Assembly (NCBI GenBank): GCA_927798505.1
Contig: CAKMNE010000092.1
Coordinates: 1-6,201, forward strand
Direction of reading: 5' to 3'
DNA from: an uncultured Bacteroidales bacterium
GTDB lineage: Bacteria > Bacteroidota > Bacteroidia > Bacteroidales > UBA932
DNA length: 6,201 nucleotides
Shown: one piece after another, positions 1 through 5,668 of the stretch
Layout of the letters: the number at the start of each line of letters is the position of its first letter
Position numbering within the stretch: position 1 is the stretch's first letter
The notes under the pieces: generated by a model
The model's database searches: none
Told to the model about the DNA's origin: nothing
What the model saw: only the letters and a program-made list of their open reading frames with translations
Position numbers and translations under genes: made by a program

Positions 1-17
1 CTCTCCGAACGGGATTG

Positions 18-48
18 CAAAGGTACTGCTTTTTTTTTATTCCGCAAA
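18..48 (-). promoter_or_regulatory. Strong Bacteroidota-type promoter firing leftward out of the window
   Basis: Read on the minus strand, TTTG (45-48) is followed by exactly 19 bases and then TACCTTTG (18-25). This matches the Bacteroides primary sigma factor consensus of a TTTG −33 element and a TAnnTTTG −7 element. Behind the −33 element lie A/T tracts (49-55 and 60-72) that could act like an UP element. By analogy with mapped promoters, transcription should start about six bases past the −7 box, near position 12, and run off the left edge. The served gene is outside the window. A full consensus plus A-tracts suggests a highly expressed unit, possibly a stable RNA or translation-related gene, but that is inference. 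Confidence 0.75.
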
Positions 49-55
49 TTTTTTT

Positions 56-77
56 GAAGTTTTTTTAAAAAATCTTC
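56..77. repeat. Imperfect AT-rich palindrome between dehydrogenase gene and left-edge promoter
   Basis: GAAG (56-59) and CTTC (74-77) flank a T-run meeting an A-run (60-73), so the 22 bp form an inverted repeat with one T/T mismatch (60 against 73) and no spacer. Such tracts are often intrinsically bent or easily melted. The position directly upstream of the leftward −33 element suggests a promoter-enhancing role. A protein-binding palindrome is an alternative. The arms are visible; the function is inferred. Confidence 0.4.
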
Positions 78-109
78 ATCCGGCCCCAATACGGCAGCGC
101 GCGGGGATG
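67..109 (-). terminator. Possible weak intrinsic terminator of the leftward dehydrogenase gene
   Basis: Immediately past the stop codon of the leftward gene, the minus strand can fold a short stem (CATCC at 77-81 against GGATG at 105-109, or the alternative CCCC 84-87 against GGGG 103-106). The next bases are AAGA and then six T residues (72-67 on the minus strand). Position and order fit an intrinsic terminator, but the stem is short, the loop is large, and the T-run overlaps the palindrome that may serve the next promoter. Confidence 0.25.
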
Positions 110-1534
110 CTAAATCTCCCAGGCGCCTCCACGCGCAAATACCGGATCCACGATTGCTTCGTAGAACCCTCCCCTCTTTGCAAGGTCGAGCAGGTTGAAG
201 CGGTAGCGCATCAACTGCACCTTAGGGAACATATCGCGAATCTGCTCGCGGGTGACACCTATCTCTGAAGGGTCTGAAGGAGCTCCGACTATCTTGAACA
301 TACGCTGCATCTTCTCGAAACTGTAAACCTGACCCTGAAGCCTTTCCTTGAGCTGCGGCCAGACAGCCTTGAGGTCGGTCAGTTCCTTCCTTACCTTTTC
401 GGCATCTTCATATTTAAGGGTTATCTGGTCATACCCGAGCCTTGGAGCCGGGAAGCCCTTGAACACTTCGAGAGCCCTGTTCTGCTCCTGCTCGAGCGTT
501 GGCCACGCCGCTACGCAACTTTCCACATCTATGTCGCTGAGGTCCAGTTTGAAGAGATTGTCAAACACTGCACACATGGTTAGAGTGCCTATTGCCACCT
601 GGAATCCGTGAGACTGGAGTTTGCCGTTAAAGCGATGCTCGGTCATATCGAGTATATGGCTGAAGAGGTGGTCGCAGCAGGAAGCCGGGCGGGAAGACTG
701 GGCCGCCTGCATTGCAAAACCGCTGAGAACCAAGCCTTCGAAAAGGTCTGCAATTGCCTCGGGCTTACCCTCCGCAACTCCCTCGGGATCAGCAAGAAGG
801 TCATCCAGATGATCCTGCAGCAGATGCCAGGCATCAGGAATGATAGGCTCGCTTCCCACAAAGTCGGCAATCATCCACTCTGCACCTGCAGGCACCTTTG
901 CGGCAAGGTCGGCATATCCGGCAGCCGTCATCTCCTTCGGAGCGGCAGCAATCACGTCCAGGTCCGCAACAACGGCGACAGGAGCCGGACAAGAGAATGT
1001 CTGCTTAGCTCCCTGATATGTAATCGAAGCCCCGAAAGATGTATAGCCGTCAACAGATGCGGCAGTAGGCAGGGTCAGATATGACTGAGCGTGATGGTGC
1101 GAGGCAAGTTTGCAAAGGTCATTGATGACCCCGGAACCTACTGAAACCAGCACGAAATTGTTCTCGTCTGCAGGCCTGAACGAGTCCTCGGCCGGGCTGT
1201 CGCTGTATCCGGTAGAATTCTCCAGTGCCCTGGCCTCGTCGAAGCGGCCTTCGACTATCCTGTCGGTCATCTCGACATAGCGCCACTCAGCGTGGAATTC
1301 GTTCTTGTCGATGACGTAGCTTTCGGTCGGAATCGAGGCCGCGCGGAAAAGAGAATCGACCGATTTGCCCAGAACCCGCCAGGTGTTCACGTCAGCGACA
1401 ATGGCGGCCTTGCGTCCGGGGAAGCACTGCTTGAACACCTGCGGCGCACACTCAGCTGCACCGGAGCGCATTTCAAATATTTTTGTGTCAGTCGATACGG
1501 CCAGTCCCCTGGCAATTCTTTCTTTTGAGTCCAT
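110..1534 (-). CDS. araM: sn-glycerol-1-phosphate dehydrogenase (AraM/EgsA type)
   Basis: This 474-residue protein belongs to the metal-dependent alcohol dehydrogenase superfamily and resembles enzymes that reduce dihydroxyacetone phosphate to sn-glycerol 1-phosphate with NAD(P)H in the cytoplasm. Visible motifs are a nucleotide-binding turn at about 131-145 (GSGVINDLCKLAS), the substrate-loop signature PTAASVDGYTS at about 156-166, and likely metal ligands Asp209 (GYADLAAK), His289 (CCDHLFSH) and His309 (LQSHGFQ). Their spacing matches family expectation. The usual HGE after the third ligand is HGF. Bacterial AraM proteins are nearer 390-400 residues and archaeal ones about 350. The excess partly comes from a polar stretch at about 105-127 before the nucleotide-binding motif. 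The ATG at 1532-1534 has no Shine-Dalgarno sequence, only an AT-rich leader. It is divergent from the transporter pair and runs alone here. A related superfamily dehydrogenase with another substrate is possible. Confidence 0.85.
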   Translation of the reverse strand: MDSKERIARGLAVSTDTKIFEMRSGAAECAPQVFKQCFPGRKAAIVADVNTWRVLGKSVDSLFRAASIPTESYVIDKNEFHAEWRYVEMTDRIVEGRFDEARALENSTGYSDSPAEDSFRPADENNFVLVSVGSGVINDLCKLASHHHAQSYLTLPTAASVDGYTSFGASITYQGAKQTFSCPAPVAVVADLDVIAAAPKEMTAAGYADLAAKVPAGAEWMIADFVGSEPIIPDAWHLLQDHLDDLLADPEGVAEGKPEAIADLFEGLVLSGFAMQAAQSSRPASCCDHLFSHILDMTEHRFNGKLQSHGFQVAIGTLTMCAVFDNLFKLDLSDIDVESCVAAWPTLEQEQNRALEVFKGFPAPRLGYDQITLKYEDAEKVRKELTDLKAVWPQLKERLQGQVYSFEKMQRMFKIVGAPSDPSEIGVTREQIRDMFPKVQLMRYRFNLLDLAKRGGFYEAIVDPVFARGGAWEI

Positions 1535-1561
1535 ATTGAGTTTTTTAAAGTTTGCAGTTTG

Positions 1562-1569
1562 TAAAGATA
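1562..1569 (-). promoter_or_regulatory. Candidate −7 element for the leftward dehydrogenase gene
   Basis: On the minus strand TATCTTTA lies 27 bases before the ATG of the leftward gene and matches TAnnTTTG at all defined positions except the last. No TTTG occurs at the expected −33 position, so this is a weak call resting mainly on location. It would give a leader of roughly 20 bases. Confidence 0.3.
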
Positions 1570-1590
1570 CGTAATTTTCCCGAGATTGAG

Positions 1591-1598
1591 TAATTTTG
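1591..1598 (+). promoter_or_regulatory. −7 promoter element abutting the first transporter start
   Basis: TAATTTTG is an exact TAnnTTTG match, and the ATG of the first transporter gene begins only four bases after it. If transcription starts about six bases past the box, as in mapped Bacteroides promoters, the mRNA would be leaderless or nearly so. No TTG is found 19-21 bases upstream. A second, imperfect copy, TAATTTTC, lies at 1572-1579, with a TTTG at 1551-1554 and a spacing of 17, which could be an alternative promoter giving a leader of about 18 bases. Confidence 0.55.
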
Positions 1599-1602
1599 CA
1601 CT

Positions 1603-2148
1603 ATGGTTTCTTTGTGGAAAATATTCTGGGTGTTTGCCAAGATTGGAGCCTTCACGATTGGAGGCGGATATATGATGGTTCCGGCCATTGAAGCCGAGAT
1701 GCGTGGGAGAGGATGGATCAGCGAGGAAGAGCTCCCGGACATAGTCGCGATTGCTCAGAGCGCGCCGGGGCTGCTGACCGTAAATATGTCGATTTTTGCA
1801 GGCTACAAACTCAGGGGACTCGCCGGCAGCATAGCCGCCACCTTCGGATGCATCATTGCACCTTTCCTGACCATCCTGCTTATCGCATTGTTTTTCAGCT
1901 CATTCCGTGACAATCCCTGGGTTATGAGGATATTTGCCGGAGTCAGACCTGTTGCAGTCGGAATCATTGCAGGCTACTGTTTCAACCTGATGAAAAAGCA
2001 GTCACGCTGGTGGCAATGGGCAATAAGTCTTGGCAGCATTGCCGCAATAGCCCTGCTCAAGGTGTCAGCCTTCTGGGTATTGCTGACTCTGATAGTTTTA
2101 TCCTTGGCTATTTCACTTTATAGACAGAACAGGAGGGCTGGAAAATGA
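1603..2148 (+). CDS. CHR-family transporter, half-size subunit 1 (chromate transporter type)
   Basis: This 181-residue integral membrane protein is one half of a short-chain CHR (chromate ion transporter) pair. Family motifs are visible in order: an N-terminal FAKIGAFTIGGGYMMVP segment (11-27), AQSAPGLLTVN with Asn61 (51-61), a GY pair (67-68), and GVRPVAVG (113-120). Hydrophobic spans lie at about 73-100, 108-128, 138-151 and 154-172, with a basic tail (RQNRRAGK) likely cytoplasmic. The length is typical for single-domain members, which usually occur as adjacent pairs working together. The substrate is unproven: some homologues export chromate, but many family members in anaerobes have no demonstrated role. 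The ATG sits directly behind a −7 promoter box without a Shine-Dalgarno sequence. The next gene starts inside its stop codon. Confidence 0.9.
   Translation: MVSLWKIFWVFAKIGAFTIGGGYMMVPAIEAEMRGRGWISEEELPDIVAIAQSAPGLLTVNMSIFAGYKLRGLAGSIAATFGCIIAPFLTILLIALFFSSFRDNPWVMRIFAGVRPVAVGIIAGYCFNLMKKQSRWWQWAISLGSIAAIALLKVSAFWVLLTLIVLSLAISLYRQNRRAGK
2131..2136 (+). promoter_or_regulatory. Strong Shine-Dalgarno sequence for transporter subunit 2
   Basis: AGGAGG lies eight bases before the ATG at 2145, within the last codons of subunit 1 (it encodes part of the RR pair near the end). It is the only start in the window with an obvious Shine-Dalgarno match. It supports the 2145 start and translational coupling through the ATGA overlap. 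Confidence 0.6.
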
Positions 2149-2744
2149 TAGGTCTGCTGCTTGAACTATTCTGGTCCTTTTTCCTGATCGGGCTGTTCAC
2201 CGTGGGCGGAGGATATGCCGTTATCGGTATCATACAGAGCGAGATAGTCATCGCCAAGGGATGGATAAGCGAAAGCGTATTCACCGACATCCTGGCCATT
2301 TCACAGATGACCCCGGGCCCTGTTGGACTCAACTGCTCCACCTACGTTGGCTACGAAGTAATGAAAAATGCGGGCGCATCCGAGGCACTCGCCTGCCTGG
2401 GCAGCGCAGCCGCATCGCTTGCGGTCGTCCTGCCCAGTTTTTTGATTATGCTGGCCATCGTCCGCTTCTACACAAAGTTCCATACCAATTCTCTGTTTCA
2501 GGGAGTTATGTCCACTTTGAGGCCGGCAGTCGCCGGTCTGGTCGGCGCGGCAGCCCTCGCACTGATGCTGCGTTTCAACCTGGGAGGATCAGGGCCTATC
2601 GTTCAGATACTTACGGACAATTTCCCTGACTGGAAGTCCTGGGCACTCTTTGCTGCATCCTTTGCCGCCTATGTTTGGCTTAAACTCGGACCTATGGTCC
2701 TGCTTGCTGCCGGAGCGGTGCTCGGACTGCTAATCTGTGCGTAA
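2145..2744 (+). CDS. CHR-family transporter, half-size subunit 2 (chromate transporter type)
   Basis: This 199-residue membrane protein is the partner half of the CHR pair. It repeats the family motifs: LFTVGGGYAVI (17-27), a WIS segment (40-42), SQMTPGPVGLN (53-63), VGY (68-70), and TLRPAVAGL (124-132). Hydrophobic spans are at about 81-108, 125-142, 165-180 and 182-198. It diverges clearly from subunit 1 outside the motifs, as expected for old paired halves that face opposite ways in the membrane and assemble together; the opposite orientation is family knowledge, not shown here. Its ATG overlaps the previous stop by ATGA and is preceded by a strong AGGAGG, so the two are almost surely co-translated. 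The gene ends in TAA. A T-rich stretch follows with no clear hairpin, so no terminator is called. The transported ion is unknown. Confidence 0.9.
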   Translation: MIGLLLELFWSFFLIGLFTVGGGYAVIGIIQSEIVIAKGWISESVFTDILAISQMTPGPVGLNCSTYVGYEVMKNAGASEALACLGSAAASLAVVLPSFLIMLAIVRFYTKFHTNSLFQGVMSTLRPAVAGLVGAAALALMLRFNLGGSGPIVQILTDNFPDWKSWALFAASFAAYVWLKLGPMVLLAAGAVLGLLICA

Positions 2745-2791
2745 TTGTTATCTTTTTTGTTTTTGCTATTTTTTTCTACGCGAAAAATTGG

Positions 2792-2799
2792 TACATTTG
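2792..2799 (+). promoter_or_regulatory. −7 promoter element of the 2-oxoacid dehydrogenase operon
   Basis: TACATTTG is an exact TAnnTTTG match in the 110-bp gap before the E2 gene. The expected −33 position (about 2769-2773) is a T-rich run without TTTG, so only the −7 half is convincing. Transcription would start near 2805, giving a leader of about 50 bases. It implies that the complex can be expressed independently of the transporter pair. Confidence 0.5.
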
Positions 2800-2805
2800 A
2801 GGATA

Positions 2806-2821
2806 GGAATTTTAAGATTCC
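2806..2821 (+). other. Small inverted repeat at the predicted 5' end of the E2 mRNA
   Basis: GGAAT (2806-2810) and ATTCC (2817-2821) can pair around a six-base loop. The hairpin would fall almost at the predicted transcription start and well before the E2 ATG at 2855, so it could protect the 5' end or be a small operator in DNA form. A five-pair stem is weak and may be chance. Confidence 0.3.
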
Positions 2822-2854
2822 TTGAAACGACTTGTAACCAATTATAGAATAACA

Positions 2855-4264
2855 ATGGCAACACCAGTAATTATGCCCAAGCAGGGGCAGTCTGTCGAAA
2901 GTTGTATAGTAACTGAATTTAAGAAAAAGCCGGGCGACAAAGTCGCTGTAGGTGACGTACTTTTCAGTTACGAGACAGACAAGGCCTCCTTTGAGGAGGA
3001 ATCCAAGGTTGAGGGTACGGTCCTCGCCGTATTTTTCAACGACAATGATGAGATTCCCGTCCTGACCAACGTGATGGTCATCGGAAACGAAGGTGAAAGT
3101 TTTGCCGAATTTGCCCCATCCGGGGCTGCAGAAAAACCGGCGACCGGCGAGAGTGCCGGAGCAGGCGCCGCAACGCAGCAGACAGTGCAGGGAGCAACAG
3201 TCAGTGCTGCAGAATCCGGCGGCGCAGCAGCGCATTCAGGCGCAGCCGGCGACCCGGGAACCAACGGGGCAGAAGCGGTTTCAGGCCCTGTTGCAGCTGG
3301 AGCTCCGGTTTCTCCGAGAGCCCGCAGAACCGCAGCGGAAAAGGGCGTCAATACTGCACAGATAGCCGGCAGCGGCCCTCACGGACGCATAATCGAGCGT
3401 GATGTGCTCGCCGCTTCAGGGAAGCTTACCGGACTGGCCAAGGCCATGATGGCCGACGGCGGACTCGCGGCCCCGGAAAGCGGCAGCGGACTTGCCGGAA
3501 CAGTCAGGGGCGGCGACCTCAAGACCTGGAAGCCTACCCACACCGACATCCAGGGCGAAGGCGAGCAGTTCCACGTCGTCAAGCTCTCCAATATGCGCAA
3601 GCTCATCGCAAAGAGCATGTACAACTCGCTGCAGAATTCTGCCCAGCTCACACATATGCTCGGTGCTGACGCCAGGAGGCTGCAGGCCCTGCGCAAAAAG
3701 GCCAAGAAGGCTCTGGAAGAGGGCCGCATCGATACCAACGTCACCATCAACGACCTTGTCTGCTTCGCCGTGGTAAAGGCTCTGCGCAAGTTCCCTAACG
3801 TGAACAGCCACTGTCTGGGCGACTCTATGCGCCTGTTCGACACCGTTAACCTCGGCTGCGCAGTCGATACCGAACGCGGACTTATGGTTCCTGCCGTTCT
3901 TCACGCCGAAGACCTCAACGTCACCGGCCTGAGCCGTCAGCTCAAGAAGCTTGCGGAAGACTGCCGCAAGGGAAGCTGCAATCCGGACCTGCTCTCAAGC
4001 GAGGCGGCCAGCTTCACGGTCAGCAACCTGGGAGGATTCGGAGTCGAATACTTCACCCCTATCATCAACGTGCCTCAGAGCGCGATTCTCGGCGTCGGCA
4101 CCATAGTTCCAAGACCTAAGGACCTCGGAAGCGGAGTTTATGCATTCGTGCCTTACCTCGGCCTGTCGCTTACCTACGACCATCGCGCAATCGACGGCGG
4201 AGAGGCCACCCGCTTCCTCAAGCAGGTCGCAGTGGAGATAGAGAATCTTGACGTGGAATTTTAA
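2855..4264 (+). CDS. Dihydrolipoamide acyltransferase, E2 of a 2-oxoacid dehydrogenase complex
   Basis: The 469-residue E2 core subunit transfers the acyl group from its lipoyl arm to CoA. Domains in order: a single lipoyl domain (about 1-80) with lipoyl-Lys43 in ETDKAS; an Ala/Gly-rich flexible linker (about 84-150); a peripheral subunit-binding domain (about 152-186, from SPRARRTAAEKGV to GRIIERDVLAA) that would hold E1 or E3; a second Gly/Ala-containing linker (about 187-237); and the acyltransferase domain (about 238-469) with SFTVSNLGGFGV, FTPIINVPQSAILGVG and the active-site DHRAIDGG (His443, Asp447). The length is normal for a one-lipoyl-domain E2. I chose ATG 2855 because the protein then begins directly with the lipoyl domain; an in-frame TTG at 2822 would add eleven residues with no family counterpart. 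There is no Shine-Dalgarno sequence. E3 begins 15 bases after the stop. The acyl specificity cannot be read from these motifs. Confidence 0.95.
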   Translation: MATPVIMPKQGQSVESCIVTEFKKKPGDKVAVGDVLFSYETDKASFEEESKVEGTVLAVFFNDNDEIPVLTNVMVIGNEGESFAEFAPSGAAEKPATGESAGAGAATQQTVQGATVSAAESGGAAAHSGAAGDPGTNGAEAVSGPVAAGAPVSPRARRTAAEKGVNTAQIAGSGPHGRIIERDVLAASGKLTGLAKAMMADGGLAAPESGSGLAGTVRGGDLKTWKPTHTDIQGEGEQFHVVKLSNMRKLIAKSMYNSLQNSAQLTHMLGADARRLQALRKKAKKALEEGRIDTNVTINDLVCFAVVKALRKFPNVNSHCLGDSMRLFDTVNLGCAVDTERGLMVPAVLHAEDLNVTGLSRQLKKLAEDCRKGSCNPDLLSSEAASFTVSNLGGFGVEYFTPIINVPQSAILGVGTIVPRPKDLGSGVYAFVPYLGLSLTYDHRAIDGGEATRFLKQVAVEIENLDVEF

Positions 4265-4279
4265 TCACTTTTTCACCAT

Positions 4280-5659
4280 ATGATTGATTTGGCTATTATC
4301 GGCGGCGGTCCCGGAGGATATGTCGCAGCAGAGAGGGCCGGAGCTGCAGGTCTGCAGACGGTTCTGTTTGAGAAAAGGGAGCTCGGAGGCGTCTGCCTCA
4401 ACGAAGGCTGCATCCCGACCAAAACGCTTCTGTACAGCGCCAAGGTTTACAACTATGCCGTCCACGGAGGCGACTACGGTGTAAGCGTGGAGGGCGCTTC
4501 ATACGATTACGGCAAGATAGTCGGCCGCAAGGACAAGGTGGTAAAGAAGCTTGTCGGAGGCGTGAAGGCCAAGATGAAGGGCGCAGGAGTCAAGGTGGTC
4601 AAGGGTGATGCGGTCATCGAAGGCCGCAGCGCCGAAGGCATAACCGTCAGGTGCGGAGAAGAAAGTTACACCGTACGCAACCTGCTAATCTGCGCAGGTT
4701 CCGAGGCGATGGTGCCACCGATTCCGGGTCTGAAGGAAGCCGGAGACGTCATCGTGACCAACAGGGAGATACTCGCGCTCAAGGAGCAGCCGAAGGAGCT
4801 GGTTGTAATCGGCGGCGGCGTGATAGGAATGGAATTCGCCGCATTCTACAACACACTCGGGACCAAGGTTACCGTAGTGGAGATGCTGCCGAAGATACTC
4901 GGGCCGCTCGACGACGAGATAAGCGCCTCGCTGCAAGCAGTTTACGCAAAGAGAGGCATACAGTTCAACCTTCGCTGCAAGGTTACGGGCATTGAGGGCA
5001 ACACCGTCGTGTACGAGGACCCGGACGGAAAGGTCTGCAGGGTCAGCGGTGACAAGATACTCGTGAGCGTCGGCCGCAGGGCAAACATCAGCGGCTACGG
5101 GCTCGAGAGCCTCGGAGTGGAGATGCTGCTCAACAGGGGCGGAAAGCCTTGCGGAATCAAGGTGGACGACAGGATGCGCACAAACGTTCCGGGAGTCTAT
5201 GCGGCTGGTGACGTGACAGGATTCTCCATGCTCGCGCACACCGCAAGCCGCGAGGGCGAGGTTGCCGTAAACAACATACTCGGCAAGCAGGACCATATGC
5301 GCTACGATGCAATCCCGGGCATAGTATATACCAATCCTGAAGTAGCGGGAGTGGGTCTTACCGAGGAGCAGGCCAAGGCAAGCGGCAAGGATTACGCCGT
5401 GGTCAAGCTGCCTATGACCTATGCGGGACGCTTCATAGCCGAAAATGAGCACCCTGAAGGAATCTGCAAGCTCATCGTAGGCAAGAAATACCACGAGGTT
5501 CTGGGAGCGCACATGATGGGCAATCCTTGCTCCGAAATCATCCACAGCATGTGCATCGCCATCGAGAACGAAATGACCCTCGAGCAGTTGCAGGAAGTGG
5601 TATTCCCTCACCCGACCGTATCCGAAATTATCAAAGAAACAGCTTTCACGTTGAAATAA
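4280..5659 (+). CDS. lpdA: Dihydrolipoyl dehydrogenase, E3
   Basis: This 459-residue FAD flavoprotein disulfide oxidoreductase reoxidises dihydrolipoyl groups of E2 and passes electrons to NAD+. The N-terminal FAD motif GGGPGGY is at 8-14. The redox disulfide is Cys39/Cys44 in GGVCLNEGCIPTK, the signature that separates this enzyme from related reductases. The NAD-binding GGGVIG is at 178-183, followed by an acidic residue (Glu201) at the end of the second strand, which fits NAD rather than NADP. The second FAD contact AAGD is at 308-311. The C-terminal interface domain carries HPTVSE with catalytic His444 and Glu449. All key residues are present and the length is typical. There is no lipoyl domain at its N terminus. 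The start lies 15 bases after the E2 stop with no Shine-Dalgarno sequence. The E1 gene follows after nine bases, so it is the middle gene of the operon. Confidence 0.97.
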   Translation: MIDLAIIGGGPGGYVAAERAGAAGLQTVLFEKRELGGVCLNEGCIPTKTLLYSAKVYNYAVHGGDYGVSVEGASYDYGKIVGRKDKVVKKLVGGVKAKMKGAGVKVVKGDAVIEGRSAEGITVRCGEESYTVRNLLICAGSEAMVPPIPGLKEAGDVIVTNREILALKEQPKELVVIGGGVIGMEFAAFYNTLGTKVTVVEMLPKILGPLDDEISASLQAVYAKRGIQFNLRCKVTGIEGNTVVYEDPDGKVCRVSGDKILVSVGRRANISGYGLESLGVEMLLNRGGKPCGIKVDDRMRTNVPGVYAAGDVTGFSMLAHTASREGEVAVNNILGKQDHMRYDAIPGIVYTNPEVAGVGLTEEQAKASGKDYAVVKLPMTYAGRFIAENEHPEGICKLIVGKKYHEVLGAHMMGNPCSEIIHSMCIAIENEMTLEQLQEVVFPHPTVSEIIKETAFTLK

Positions 5660-5668
5660 CACCAAATT

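Noticed and set aside
608..1084. Plus-strand open frame (158 codons) within the dehydrogenase gene
   Set aside because: It is antisense to conserved dehydrogenase motifs, has no promoter-like sequence and no recognisable protein features.
2745..2780. T-rich run after the second transporter gene as an intrinsic terminator
   Set aside because: No stem precedes the T-runs, so the sequence alone does not support an intrinsic terminator.
2822..2854. Upstream TTG start extending E2 by eleven residues
   Set aside because: Lipoyl domains begin at or next to the residues coded from ATG 2855, and the extension overlaps the inferred leader close to the hairpin.
3090..3300. Repetitive-looking Ala/Gly coding stretch in E2 as a DNA repeat
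   Set aside because: No exact repeat unit recurs at DNA level; it is the ordinary flexible linker of lipoyl-bearing subunits.
2968..3351. Minus-strand Ala/Pro/Ser-rich open frame opposite the E2 linker
   Set aside because: The composition is simply the complement of the Ala/Gly-rich E2 linker; low complexity keeps the frame open by chance.
4685..5665. Long minus-strand open frame (326 codons) opposite the E3 gene
   Set aside because: It is fully antisense to a dehydrogenase with every catalytic motif intact. The translation shows no recognisable domain and is rich in His, Val and Arg, as expected from the complement of GC-rich codons.
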